DNA of 39,906 nucleotides, taken from the NCBI GenBank assembly GCA_949840885.1, contig CATKYJ010000042.1, positions 1 through 39,906 of the forward strand. Reading direction: 5' to 3'. The translations under genes and the position numbers were made by a program. The stretch comes from an uncultured Acetatifactor sp. Its GTDB lineage: Bacteria > Bacillota > Clostridia > Lachnospirales > Lachnospiraceae. Positions 24,259-32,979 of this stretch are shown here, piece by piece (the stretch's first letter is position 1; every line of letters starts with the position of its first letter). The notes under the pieces were generated by a model. It saw only the letters and a program-made list of their open reading frames with translations. It did no database searches and had not been told where the DNA came from.

Positions 24259-25152
24259 TCAAAGGTTCCGAAAAGCCCGGTAAGTCCTCGCCATCCCCTC
24301 GGCGATTTCCGTGTAGCGCATCCCCAGCAGGGTTTTCCCTTTTTGATTTGAATACAGTTCTGTCTCCTCCTCTGTCACCGGAAACGGAAGCGGCAGGCCC
24401 TGTCCCTCAGCTTCTCTGGCAGTCAGCGGTATCTGCTGCACCTCCACATCGGAGGCTCGCTTCAGTTCCCGGAAAAAGGCCTCGTAGGTCAGCACTTCCT
24501 CCCCGCAGAGATTGTAGGCCTCTCCATAGGCCTTTGGGTTCAGCAGGCATTTCAGCACCGCCTCTGCGGCATCCCTTACATAGACAAACTGGAAAGAGCC
24601 CGTGGCATCCGTGATATCCGGAAGCACATGGTTCTGCACCATCAGGCGGATATAGACGGATTCCCTGGGGGCATAGTTCAAAGGGCCATAGAGGATGGCA
24701 GGGCGCAATATCGTGCACGCTATGCCCCTTCCTGCGCATTCCTCCCGCACCTCCCGCTCCAGAGCCACCTTTCCTGCGATATAGGCACCCGCCTCCCCGG
24801 GCAGGGGCCTGGTCTCCAGCGGAGTCTCCTCCCCTTTCAGGCCGCTTATGCCCCGCTGATAGACGTCCACGGTGCTGATGAAGACATACTGGCGGATGTT
24901 TCCCGGCATATTCTCAAGCACCTTTGCGATGTCTCTTTCCTCATAGGCGCAAAAATCTACTACGCAGTCATAATTATCCTCCACGGACCTCCATACTGCC
25001 GCGTCTTTCCTGTCGCCGGTTATCTGCTTCGCCCCAAGCTGCTCCACGGAATAAGTCCCCCGGTTCAGCACCGTGACATCGTGTTCCTTTGCCGCCAGCA
25101 TCACGAAGACCCTGCCGAAAAAGTAGCTGCCTCCTATGACTAAAATCTTCAT
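24259..25152 (-). CDS. NAD-dependent epimerase/dehydratase (extended SDR)
   Basis: The 297-residue protein begins MKILVIGGSYFFGR, a Rossmann nucleotide-binding glycine motif, followed by VTVLNRGTYS, D at the end of the second strand region and VYVRDAAEAVLKCL near the C-terminal half. The active-site YxxxK is seen as AYIAGKVALE. It belongs to the extended SDR group that acts on nucleotide sugars or similar, but the exact reaction is open. GGGAGGAGAG lies directly upstream of the ATG. It is 245 bp downstream of the transketolase genes, beyond a terminator-like hairpin. Confidence 0.82.
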   Translation of the reverse strand: MKILVIGGSYFFGRVFVMLAAKEHDVTVLNRGTYSVEQLGAKQITGDRKDAAVWRSVEDNYDCVVDFCAYEERDIAKVLENMPGNIRQYVFISTVDVYQRGISGLKGEETPLETRPLPGEAGAYIAGKVALEREVREECAGRGIACTILRPAILYGPLNYAPRESVYIRLMVQNHVLPDITDATGSFQFVYVRDAAEAVLKCLLNPKAYGEAYNLCGEEVLTYEAFFRELKRASDVEVQQIPLTAREAEGQGLPLPFPVTEEETELYSNQKGKTLLGMRYTEIAEGMARTYRAFRNL

Positions 25153-25322
25153 CTCTCTCCTCCCTTAGCCCCCTGCTTTCATTCTCTTCAGAAAGCATAC
25201 GCTCCCGGCGCAGTGCTCTCCACCGCTTTCCCGCTCCCATGTGGATCCTTTCCCGGTTCTTTTCCGGGCCTTTCCCGGTTTCGCTTTTGTCTCTCCACTT
25301 CGAAACGGCGCCCCATCTTGCC

Positions 25323-25363
25323 AAAACCGGCAGACCGTGATTTTTTCACAGCCTGCCGGCTTT
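25323..25363 (-). terminator. Intrinsic terminator of the pentose/transketolase operon
   Basis: On the minus strand CCGGCAGGCTGTGA (25346-25359) pairs with TCACGGTCTGCCGG (25327-25340), a 14-bp stem with two wobble pairs and a 5-base A loop, followed by TTTT. It lies about 35 bases after the stop of the transketolase C-half. The plus strand also has CTTTT after the stem, so it might work weakly in both directions. The rest of the 245-bp gap to 25152 holds no gene I can support. Confidence 0.75.
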
Positions 25364-25397
25364 TCCTCTGTGATTATTTTCCCCGGTTCTCCTCCCG

Positions 25398-26342
25398 TTA
25401 CAGGAATTCCTTTACGGACTTGTAAACGCCCTCCGCGTCCAGCCCATACTTCTGCACCAGGGCTCCTGCGGAACCGGACTCGCCGAACACGTCCTGCATG
25501 CCCAGCTTCTTTACTTTGGTGGGATGGTTCGCGCTCAGGCAGTCGCACACCGCGCTGCCCAGGCCGCCAATGACGGAATGCTCCTCCACGGTGACCACCT
25601 TTCCGGTTTTCTTCGCGCTGTTTATGACGATCTCCTCGTCCAGAGGCTTGATGGTACAGATGCTGACTACCTCGGCGCTTATGCCCTCTGCCTCCAGAAG
25701 CTTTGCCGCGCCCAGGGCAGAATCCACGCAGATGCCCGTGGCGATGATAGTCACGTCCGTGCCCTCCCTGACAACGGAGCCTTTTCCGATCTCAAAATGA
25801 TAGTCCGGCCTGTCGTTGATCACCGGCACTGCCGCCCGGCCGAAGCGGATGTAGACAGGTCCCTGGTGCTCCAGCGCGGCGCGGACAGCCGCCTTTGCCT
25901 CCACATCGTCCGCAGGGCACATGACCACCATGCCGGGAATGGTGCGCATCAGGGCGATGTCTTCGTTGCACTGATGGGTAGCGCCGTCCTCGCCTACGGT
26001 GATGCCCGCGTGGGTGGCCCCGATTTTTACGTTCAGATGGGGATAGCCGATGGAATTGCGCACCTGCTCAAAGGCTCTGCCCGCGGCGAACATAGCAAAG
26101 GAACTGACGAAAGGAATCTTTCCCACCAGGGAAAGGCCCGCCGCCACGCCCATCATGTTGGACTCCGCGATGCCGCAGTCGATATGCCTGTCCGGATATG
26201 CTTTCTTAAAAATGCCGGTCTTTGTGGCCGCTGCCAGATCTGCGTCCAGCACCACCAGATCGGGGAACTCCTCCGCCAATTCTTTTAACGCGTTGCCGTA
26301 GCTCTCACGAGTCGCCACTTTTTTGATTGTATTCTCTGCCAT
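25398..26342 (-). CDS. Transketolase, C-terminal subunit
   Basis: The 314-residue subunit has the pyrimidine-binding and C-terminal domains of transketolase: VLDADLAAATKTGIF, IDCGIAESNMMGVAAGLSLVGKIPFVSSFAMFAAGRAFEQVRNSI, and ATHQCNEDIALMRTIPGM. In many Firmicutes transketolase is split, and this half pairs with the TPP-diphosphate-binding half encoded just upstream. The frame contains GTG ATG at its beginning; the ATG at 26342 is chosen, and it overlaps the upstream stop by one base (TGATG), a strong sign of translational coupling. It is the last gene before the terminator at 25323-25363. Confidence 0.93.
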   Translation of the reverse strand: MAENTIKKVATRESYGNALKELAEEFPDLVVLDADLAAATKTGIFKKAYPDRHIDCGIAESNMMGVAAGLSLVGKIPFVSSFAMFAAGRAFEQVRNSIGYPHLNVKIGATHAGITVGEDGATHQCNEDIALMRTIPGMVVMCPADDVEAKAAVRAALEHQGPVYIRFGRAAVPVINDRPDYHFEIGKGSVVREGTDVTIIATGICVDSALGAAKLLEAEGISAEVVSICTIKPLDEEIVINSAKKTGKVVTVEEHSVIGGLGSAVCDCLSANHPTKVKKLGMQDVFGESGSAGALVQKYGLDAEGVYKSVKEFL

Positions 26343-27184
26343 CACGCCTCACCTGCTTTCTCTAATTCTGCTCCGATTTTCTCCAGGTCAGCCATTGCTA
26401 CCTTATATTCCTCATCGTTAGGAGCCTTGCCGTGCCAGTCGACACTGCCCTCCATAAAGGACACGCCCTTGCCCTTTAAGCTGTGCATGACGATACAGGC
26501 AGGCATTCCCTTGGTGTCCCTGGCCTCCCTGAAAGCGGCTCTGAGCGCATCGAAATCATGGGCGTCCACATTGATTACATGGAAGTTGAATGCCTCAAAC
26601 TTCCGGTCGATGGGGTAAGGGGAGCAGACCTGATCCACCGGCCCATCGATCTGCAGGCCGTTGTTGTCCACGATGACACAGAGATTGTCCAGCTTTCGGA
26701 AGCCGGCAAACATGGCCGCCTCCCACACCTGGCCCTCCTGGATTTCTCCGTCCCCGAGCAAAGTGTAGACCCGAAAGTCCTTTCCCTCCATCTTTCCGCC
26801 CAGAGCCATGCCTACGGCAGCCGAGATTCCCTGGCCCAGGGAGCCCGAGGACATGTCCACCCCGGGGATATGGATGCAGGGATGCCCCTGGAGATAAGAG
26901 CCCAGCTTGCGCAGGGTCTTCAAATCCTCCACCGGGAAAAAGCCTCTGTTTGCCAGGGCAGAATACAGGCCGGGGGCGTTATGCCCCTTTGACAGCACGA
27001 AGCGGTCCCTGTCTTCCTTGTGGGGGTCTTTGGGGTCAATGTTCATTTCCTCAAAATACAGATAGGTAAACACATCCGCCGAGGAAAGGGAACCCCCGGG
27101 GTGTCCTGCCTTTGCGCTGTGAACTGCCGTGATAATGCCTTTTCGCACGTCATTGGCGCGCTTTTGCAGCTCTAAATTGTCCAT
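26342..27184 (-). CDS. Transketolase, N-terminal subunit
   Basis: The 280-residue subunit has the thiamine-diphosphate-binding domain: HPGGSLSSADVFTYLYF, LSKGHNAPGLYSAL, DMSSGSLGQGISAAVGMALG, and the metal/TPP motif GDGEIQEGQ...DNNGLQIDG. With the C-half it transfers two-carbon units from xylulose 5-phosphate to aldoses. The frame is open up to 27241, but the ATG at 27184 has GGAGGAGAAA upstream and gives the expected N-terminus MDNLELQKRAN. It follows araD by 195 bp and is coupled to the C-half by a one-base overlap. Confidence 0.93.
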   Translation of the reverse strand: MDNLELQKRANDVRKGIITAVHSAKAGHPGGSLSSADVFTYLYFEEMNIDPKDPHKEDRDRFVLSKGHNAPGLYSALANRGFFPVEDLKTLRKLGSYLQGHPCIHIPGVDMSSGSLGQGISAAVGMALGGKMEGKDFRVYTLLGDGEIQEGQVWEAAMFAGFRKLDNLCVIVDNNGLQIDGPVDQVCSPYPIDRKFEAFNFHVINVDAHDFDALRAAFREARDTKGMPACIVMHSLKGKGVSFMEGSVDWHGKAPNDEEYKVAMADLEKIGAELEKAGEA

Positions 27185-27378
27185 TTTCTCCTCCATTTCC
27201 GCCGCTGCCTCCATGGGAGCGCATTGCCTGTCCCCGGACAAACCTACTTACAGACATATCGATTTTACATGAGCAGATAATCTCTGTGCAGGCATATGGC
27301 CGTCTTCATGGACATATTGCCCCTGTTTGTGCATGCGGCTGACTTATTCTATACTTTATACAATAGATAAGATACTTC

Positions 27379-28077
27379 CTATGCGTGCTGCCCGTAATAG
27401 GCATTGGCGCCATGCTTCCTGTAATAATGCTTATCCATCAGTTCCTGGGGCGCGGGCTGGACGTGATGGTTGATGGCCTCGGTGCGGTAGGCCATCTTCG
27501 CCACTTCCTCCAGAACCACCGCATTGTGCACGGCCTCATGGGCGTCCTTTCCCCAGGTGAAAGGTCCGTGGTTCTTGCACAGCACTGCGGGAACGGACAC
27601 GGGATCCTTGCACATACGCAGGAATTCCTCCACGATCAGGCGGCCCGTATTCTTCTCGTAATCCTCCGCGATCTCCTCCGCATTCAGGCATCTGACGCAG
27701 GGCACTTCCCCGTAAATGTAATCCGCATGGGTGGTGCCGTAGCAGGGAATGCCCCGGCCGGCCTGAGCCCAGCTGGTAGCATAAGAGGAATGGGTATGTA
27801 CGATTCCCCCTATCTCAGGGAATGCTTTGTAGAGTTCCGCGTGGGTGGCGGTATCCGAGGAGGGATTATAGCGCCCCTCCACCTTTTTGCACTCCAGGTC
27901 TACCACTACCATGTCTTCCGGGGTCAACCTGTCATAATCCACCCCGCTGGGCTTGATCACGAACAGCCCGCTCTCCCTGTCTATGGCGCTGACATTGCCC
28001 CATGTGAAAGTTACCAGGCCATATCTGGGCAAATCCAGATTGGCTTCACAGACTTGTTTTTTTAATTCTTCCAGCAT
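27379..28077 (-). CDS. araD: L-ribulose-5-phosphate 4-epimerase
   Basis: The 232-residue enzyme converts L-ribulose 5-phosphate to D-xylulose 5-phosphate. It has the class II aldolase fold with the zinc histidines in IVHTHSSYATSW (H94, H96) and KNHGPFTWG (H170), and the SSDTATH segment containing the active-site aspartate. Length and N-terminus are standard, with AAAGGAG upstream. It lies 76 bp after the FGGY kinase gene and before the transketolase pair, linking pentose phosphorylation to the pentose phosphate pathway. UlaF/SgaE, its close relative in ascorbate use, cannot be fully excluded by sequence alone. Confidence 0.92.
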   Translation of the reverse strand: MLEELKKQVCEANLDLPRYGLVTFTWGNVSAIDRESGLFVIKPSGVDYDRLTPEDMVVVDLECKKVEGRYNPSSDTATHAELYKAFPEIGGIVHTHSSYATSWAQAGRGIPCYGTTHADYIYGEVPCVRCLNAEEIAEDYEKNTGRLIVEEFLRMCKDPVSVPAVLCKNHGPFTWGKDAHEAVHNAVVLEEVAKMAYRTEAINHHVQPAPQELMDKHYYRKHGANAYYGQHA

Positions 28078-28153
28078 AATGATTCTCCTTTCTTAAATAT
28101 ATTCGCTGCCAGGCGGCTCTGAAAGGCAAAGTCTCTTCGGCCCACTCACCTCT

Positions 28154-29779
28154 CTATGCCAGCCCTTTCACAGCCGCTTTCTCCGCGGGCAGCGTGCTCT
28201 TATATTTCTCTATAAACGCATCGAAGCCAGCCACGTCCTCCGGCTTGGGCGCAATGGTGGTGCCGGTCTGTCCGGCGAATATCCTGTTGCTTAAGTAATC
28301 CGGCAGGGACTCGTTCCCCTCTTTCTCGTACATGTAGGCCGCCAGCACTGCCATACCCCAGGCCCCGCCCTCACTGGCGGTATCCATCACGGTCACCGGT
28401 GCGTTCATGGCCGCCGCCATCAGCTGCTGTCCCACCACCGGGGTCTTGAACAGGCCGCCGTGTCCCGTGAGGGAGTCCACTTTCACCTGCTCCTCCTTTA
28501 AGAGGATGTCGTTTCCGATCTTTAGAGCCGCCATGGCGCTGTAGAGATGGCTGCGCATGAAATTGGCCAGAGTGAACTTGGCATCCGGCGTGCGGACGAA
28601 CATGGGCCTGCCCTCGCTTAAGCCTGTCACAGGCTCCCCGGAGAAGTAATTGTATGCCATCAGGCCGCCGCAGTCCGCATCCGCCTCCAGGGCTTCCCTG
28701 TACAAAAGACCATACAGTTCGTTCTTGTCCAGCTTGCCTGCCGCCGGCAGTGCCGCCGGCCCTCCGGGCAGCTTGCCCATAAATTCCCCGAACAGATTCA
28801 CCCAGGCGTTTAAGTCCGAGGTGCAGTTGTTGCAATGCACCATGGCCACCGGGCTGCCGTCCGGGGTAGTGACCATGTCGATCTCCTCATGGACTTTGGA
28901 AAGGGGCCCCTCCGTCACTACCATGGAGAAGATGGAGGTTCCGGCGGAGATATTGCCCGTGCGCTTCCTCACGCTGTTGGTGGCGGTCATGCCGGTGCCC
29001 GCATCCCCCTCGGGAGGGCACATGGGTGCGCCGGGCTGCAGGGTGCCTGTAGGGTCTAAGAGTTTCGCGCCCTCCTCGGTGAGCCACCCGGCGGTCTGTC
29101 CTGCACGGAGCACTTTGGGCAGGATGTCCCGAAGCTTCCAGCCAAAATGCTTCTCCGCCACCAACTCGTCAAACTGTGCGATCATCTTTTCATCGTAATC
29201 GCAGGCCGCAGAATCGATGGGGAACATGCCAGAGGCCTCGCCCACGCCCAACACTTTCTCTCCGGACAGCTGCCAGTGAATGTAGCCCGCCAGGGTGGTG
29301 AAAAAGCTTATGTCTTTCACATGCTCCTCACCGCTTAGTATCGCCTGGTAGAGATGGGCGATGCTCCACCTCTGGGGAATGTTGAAGTCGAACACGGGAA
29401 GCAGCTTTTTGCACGCCGCCTCTGTCATGGTGTTGCGCCAGGTGCGGAACGGCACCAAAAGCTTCCCTGCCGTGTCAAAGGGCATGTAGCCATGCATCAT
29501 GCCCGAGAAGCCAAGGGCCGCCAGCTTCGCCAGGGGCACCCCGTATTTCGCTTTCACATCCTCCGCAAGGCTCCTATAGCAGCCCCGCAGCCCCTCCCAG
29601 ATGTCCTCCAGACTGTAAGTCCAGATATTGTCCTCCAGGCGGTTCTCCCAGTCCCAGTTTCCCTGGGCGATGGGCTGATGGCTTTTGTCCACCAGGACAG
29701 CCTTGATGCGGGTGGAGCCGAACTCCAGCCCCAGCACTGCCTGTCCCTCCTGAATCGCTCTTCTGATCTCTTCCATCAT
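28154..29779 (-). CDS. FGGY-family carbohydrate kinase, probably L-ribulokinase
   Basis: The roughly 540-residue kinase has the ribonuclease-H-like ATPase fold: VLGLEFGSTRIKAVLVD (phosphate 1 loop), GFSGMMHGYMPFD, and in the second half GNISAGTSIFSMV (phosphate 2 loop) and VMDTASEGGAWGMAVLAAY (adenosine region). It sits first in an operon with araD, so its likely substrate is L-ribulose; it is not of the classical AraB length class, and xylulokinase-like activity is an alternative. The frame starts at 29800, but the ATG at 29779 has AGAGG seven bases upstream. A strong promoter lies at 29858-29886. No L-arabinose isomerase gene is in the window. Confidence 0.82.
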   Translation of the reverse strand: MMEEIRRAIQEGQAVLGLEFGSTRIKAVLVDKSHQPIAQGNWDWENRLEDNIWTYSLEDIWEGLRGCYRSLAEDVKAKYGVPLAKLAALGFSGMMHGYMPFDTAGKLLVPFRTWRNTMTEAACKKLLPVFDFNIPQRWSIAHLYQAILSGEEHVKDISFFTTLAGYIHWQLSGEKVLGVGEASGMFPIDSAACDYDEKMIAQFDELVAEKHFGWKLRDILPKVLRAGQTAGWLTEEGAKLLDPTGTLQPGAPMCPPEGDAGTGMTATNSVRKRTGNISAGTSIFSMVVTEGPLSKVHEEIDMVTTPDGSPVAMVHCNNCTSDLNAWVNLFGEFMGKLPGGPAALPAAGKLDKNELYGLLYREALEADADCGGLMAYNYFSGEPVTGLSEGRPMFVRTPDAKFTLANFMRSHLYSAMAALKIGNDILLKEEQVKVDSLTGHGGLFKTPVVGQQLMAAAMNAPVTVMDTASEGGAWGMAVLAAYMYEKEGNESLPDYLSNRIFAGQTGTTIAPKPEDVAGFDAFIEKYKSTLPAEKAAVKGLA

Positions 29780-29857
29780 AATCCAACCTCTTTTCTGCAT
29801 CTATGCGTCATTTTTATGAAATTTTCGAAATCAGGCAACACATGCTTTTCATCTATC

Positions 29858-29886
29858 AGTATAAAAAAAATATGCGGTAAAGTCAA
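29858..29886 (-). promoter_or_regulatory. Promoter of the pentose operon
   Basis: On the minus strand TTGACT (29881-29886) and TATACT (29858-29863) are separated by 17 bases, with a T-rich spacer. The leader to the kinase ATG is about 70 nt. No clear regulator site was recognised. Confidence 0.72.
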
Positions 29887-30014
29887 TATTGTCCGGCAAT
29901 TCTTCGCATACCGCCTCATGCCCCGCCGGCCACAGACACCATGGATTTACTGAAAGGCATGACCTGCCCCCTGCTTTCATATACTGTAGCAACAGCTTCC
30001 TTTCAGGTGATCTT

Positions 30015-31850
30015 TTGAACAAAAAATCCCATATTTCCAACAAACAATTGCTTTTCGGCCTGGGCTTTCTGCTGGCCTTCCTGGGGCTGACCGTATTCCT
30101 CTTTACATATAAACGGGACGAAAAGCGCTTCACAAGCCTTACCACAAAGCTTTTTGTGCAGGATTTGACAGGCAACACCCTGAATCTCCACTATACCCTG
30201 GCAAATCCCGCGGATTTCGGCATCCGGGACTATACGCCCTCCCTGTCCGTCTATGAGCCCGGCAGCGCTTCGGGCAGCAAAGCGGCCACCGAGAATATGC
30301 TTGCCGCCATAAAGGGTCTGCGCACGGAAAAGCTTTCCCAGTCGGATGCCTGGCTGCAAAAGCTTTTAATCCGCTCCCTGGAAAATTCCCTGAACTTAAG
30401 CAGCTTCCCTTATTACAGCGATCCCCTCTCCCCCTCCTCCGGCGCCCAGACCCAGCTGCCGATTCTGTTGGCTGAGTATACGTTTCGCAGCAGGCGGGAC
30501 GTGGAGGACTACCTGGCACTCCTGGACCAGGTGGACGACTATTTCGCCTCCCTCCTTGTGTATGAGCAGGAAAAAGCAGCAGCCGGCATTCCCCTGCCTG
30601 CGACTTTCCTGCAGTCCGTGCGGGAACAATGTGACACAATTGTCACAAAAGAAGCCCTGGAAGCCGGCACCCATTTCCTCCAGACCACCTTTCAGGAGCG
30701 GCTGGAAGCTTTGGCCGGGGAAAGCCTGGTCAGCGCGGAGGAAGCCGGCCATTACGTGGCCCAGAACGAACGGCTCTTAAAGACCGTGGTGCTGCCCGCC
30801 TATGCCGGCCTAGGAGACGGCCTCCTGCTGCTGGAGGACAGCAATGCCCTGCCCGCCGGGCTGGCGGCCCTGCCGGAAGGAAAGTCCTATTACGAGCAGT
30901 TCCTGATCTCCCAGACCGGCTCCTACCGCTCCATGGACGAAATCCGCAGTCTCCTGGCGGCCCAGTTTTCCAAAGAGTATGAAGCCGTGAAAAAGCTGGC
31001 AGCGGAGCATCCCGAGATCGCAGAGTTCTATGTCCGGGAGGACGCCCCGGCCTTTCCCTACAGGGAGGCCTCCCAGATGCTGCTGGACTTAAAAGAACGG
31101 ATGGCAGAGGATTTCCCGGCCGTGCCGGGCGGGGCTGTGGATGTCCATGTCAAGGCCGTATCCGACAGCCTTGCGGACTACTGCGCGCCGGCCTTTTACC
31201 TCACCGCCCCCCTGGACGACACGGCTTCCAACACCATCTACATCAACCGCAGGAAAACTCCGGACGGGCTGGAACTGTACACCACCCTGGCCCACGAGGG
31301 GTATCCCGGCCATCTCTACCAGACCGTGTACCACAACCGCTCATTGCTTTCCTCAGGCGGGCGTCCTGCCAGGGAGGTTCTCTGGTACGGCGGCTACCAG
31401 GAGGGCTGGGCGCTGTATGTGGAATTTCTCTCCTACCAATATGCGGCGGATCTTCTCAGGGAGAACGGACAGGAATCCGCGGCACTGGCCGCCGGGCTGG
31501 AGGCCCGCAACCGAAGCCTGCAGCTATGCCTTTACTCCGTTTTGGACGTGCTGATTCATTATGAGAACGCCACATACAGCCAGATAGCAAAGGTGCTGAG
31601 CGGCTTTGGCATCACCGACAGCACCTCCGCAAAGGCAATTTACAATTATATCATACAGTCTCCCTGTAATTACCTGAAATACTATCTGGGGTATCTGGAA
31701 GTCCTCTCCTTAAAGGATCGGGCAAAAGCCCTCTGGGGGGAAGAGTATACGGATTACCGTTTCCACAGCTTCTATCTGGACTGGGGTCCGGCGGACTTTC
31801 TGTCCCTGGCGGAAATGCTGGAGGAACAGGCAGGACAGCGGGCAGAATGA
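30015..31850 (+). CDS. DUF885 family metallopeptidase, membrane-anchored
   Basis: DUF885 proteins are zinc peptidase-like enzymes of the M32/oligopeptidase group. Here the motif HEGYPGH (H427-H433) gives the HExxPGH zinc site, with EGWALYVEFL downstream supplying the third ligand region. A single hydrophobic segment near the N-terminus (LLFGLGFLLAFLGLTVFLF) anchors it with the catalytic part probably outside. The frame is open from 29889, but that part is poor coding sequence; TTG at 30015, with GGTGA six bases upstream, gives MNKKSHISNKQ before the anchor and is preferred. It is divergent from the pentose operon; a TATACT box at 29980-29985 may be its -10. Confidence 0.82.
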   Translation: MNKKSHISNKQLLFGLGFLLAFLGLTVFLFTYKRDEKRFTSLTTKLFVQDLTGNTLNLHYTLANPADFGIRDYTPSLSVYEPGSASGSKAATENMLAAIKGLRTEKLSQSDAWLQKLLIRSLENSLNLSSFPYYSDPLSPSSGAQTQLPILLAEYTFRSRRDVEDYLALLDQVDDYFASLLVYEQEKAAAGIPLPATFLQSVREQCDTIVTKEALEAGTHFLQTTFQERLEALAGESLVSAEEAGHYVAQNERLLKTVVLPAYAGLGDGLLLLEDSNALPAGLAALPEGKSYYEQFLISQTGSYRSMDEIRSLLAAQFSKEYEAVKKLAAEHPEIAEFYVREDAPAFPYREASQMLLDLKERMAEDFPAVPGGAVDVHVKAVSDSLADYCAPAFYLTAPLDDTASNTIYINRRKTPDGLELYTTLAHEGYPGHLYQTVYHNRSLLSSGGRPAREVLWYGGYQEGWALYVEFLSYQYAADLLRENGQESAALAAGLEARNRSLQLCLYSVLDVLIHYENATYSQIAKVLSGFGITDSTSAKAIYNYIIQSPCNYLKYYLGYLEVLSLKDRAKALWGEEYTDYRFHSFYLDWGPADFLSLAEMLEEQAGQRAE

Positions 31851-31864
31851 CTTTGGATGCAGGA

Positions 31865-31890
31865 GCCGGCATCCCGCTCAGGATGCCGGC
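31865..31890. terminator. Perfect hairpin between convergent genes
   Basis: GCCGGCATCC (31865-31874) and GGATGCCGGC (31881-31890) form a 10-bp perfect stem with a 6-base loop. It lies 14 bp after the stop of the DUF885 gene and contains the stop codon of the convergent Mrr-like gene in its loop. There is no T run on either side, so it may act as a transcript-end stabiliser or a weak bidirectional terminator. Confidence 0.45.
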
Positions 31891-32339
31891 CAGTCCTCCG
31901 CCATCTCCTCCAGATATCCCCTGTCCCACAGCAGGATCTTCAGCTTCTGTGCGGCCTCCACCGCAGGCTGGGTAAAATACTGGTTGGTCAGCACCGCGCC
32001 CACCATCCTGTCATAATAGTCCCGGCCCGCATAGGCTTCCTGAACCGCTTTCACCCCCACCGGGGCAGTGTAGCATTTGCACTGGATGGCATAGGTGACA
32101 CCGTCCTTTTGGGCCAGGATGTCGATGCCGTAGTCCCCGCTTCCCTTTGTGACCTCCACTTCCTGAAAGCCGTTGTTTTTCAAAAGCTCCGCGCAGTAGT
32201 ACTCAAAATCATGCCCCTCCATCAGATCGAAATCCTGGGGCCGGATACGCCCCCTGCGCCGCCGCAGGTAAAGGAGCGTGCTGCCCGCCATAGCCGCAGC
32301 ACAGGCGATGATAGTAATGATGATCGTATTTGTATCCAT
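31878..32339 (-). CDS. Membrane-anchored Mrr-like restriction endonuclease domain protein
   Basis: The 153-residue protein has an N-terminal transmembrane segment (about 5-25), a basic stop-transfer RRRRGR and a PD-(D/E)XK nuclease domain of the Mrr catalytic type: FEYYCAELLKNNGF (E46/E51), GSGDYGIDIL (D73) and AIQCKCY (Q86, K88). Mrr-type nucleases cut methylated or foreign DNA. Membrane-bound small Mrr proteins are found in many bacteria and their role is unclear. The ribosome-binding site is weak. It is the first gene of the accessory region on the minus strand. Confidence 0.83.
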   Translation of the reverse strand: MDTNTIIITIIACAAAMAGSTLLYLRRRRGRIRPQDFDLMEGHDFEYYCAELLKNNGFQEVEVTKGSGDYGIDILAQKDGVTYAIQCKCYTAPVGVKAVQEAYAGRDYYDRMVGAVLTNQYFTQPAVEAAQKLKILLWDRGYLEEMAEDWPAS

Positions 32340-32422
32340 ACTCTGGTATCTTACCGTTCCCTTTTCACTCGAAATGTACTTTGCAGTCTATGTCCTTTGG
32401 CACCTCCGCCATATCTTCCGGA

Positions 32423-32797
32423 CTACCCTCTGATTCCCAGCTCCTTGGCCACCTTTTTTACCTGCTGCACAAAGCTGTCCTCTTTCCGCTCATCAGGCAT
32501 GTCTTTCATTGCGGTCAAAGACCATCTGTATATTTGTTCAATGCTGCCGTAGCCCCTTTTGAAGATCTTGGCGTACTTTACACAGTTTTCCTTAGTGGGC
32601 GCATCCGACAAGATCACTTTCAGTTCCTCGTCCGTCCATTTTGCGCGTTTTTTTGAAGTGTCCCGCTTTTCTTCGTTCTCCTTTTCATAGTCTACGAGCA
32701 GACTATGTACCAGCATCATCTTCTCATCGTATGAAATGTCGTCTATGTCGTTGTCCAGCGCCAAAAACAGGTTTTCCTTGAATTCTTTTCTCTTCAT
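32423..32797 (-). CDS. Hypothetical protein with a SANT/Myb-like helical segment
   Basis: The 124-residue, charged protein is not assigned to a family. Residues about 1-45 are acidic and helical (LALDNDIDDISYDEKMMLVHSLLVDYEKENEEK). Residues about 53-95 (KWTDEELKVILSDAPTKENCVKYAKIFKRGYGSIEQIYRW) have the spacing of a SANT/Myb-like or homeodomain-like three-helix DNA-binding unit. GGGGGATGGC precedes the ATG. It lies 83 bp upstream of the Mrr-like gene on the same strand and could be its regulator or partner, which is only suggested by position. Confidence 0.65.
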   Translation of the reverse strand: MKRKEFKENLFLALDNDIDDISYDEKMMLVHSLLVDYEKENEEKRDTSKKRAKWTDEELKVILSDAPTKENCVKYAKIFKRGYGSIEQIYRWSLTAMKDMPDERKEDSFVQQVKKVAKELGIRG

Positions 32798-32911
32798 GCC
32801 ATCCCCCTCAAAGTTTGCCTATGCCTTGCAGGCCATCTGTCTCGGTAGGTAAATTGTATGGACATTATCTCATATTTTCGCTTCCTTGTCCACATTTCTT
32901 TCCGGTTCTTG

Positions 32912-32940
32912 TTGCCGTTTTATCCGGACTATGCTAGAAT
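32912..32940 (+). promoter_or_regulatory. Promoter of the acetyltransferase gene
   Basis: TTGCCG (32912-32917) and TAGAAT (32935-32940) are 17 bases apart, with a TGC extension before the -10 box. The gene starts 39 bp downstream of the -10 box. Confidence 0.6.
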
Positions 32941-32979
32941 ATAGGGCGAATACAAGAAAGGCAGGGTTAAAAGGTTATT

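Noticed and set aside
25165..25548. 127-codon minus-strand frame across the transketolase terminator
   Set aside because: Overlaps the transketolase C-half in another frame and runs through a terminator.
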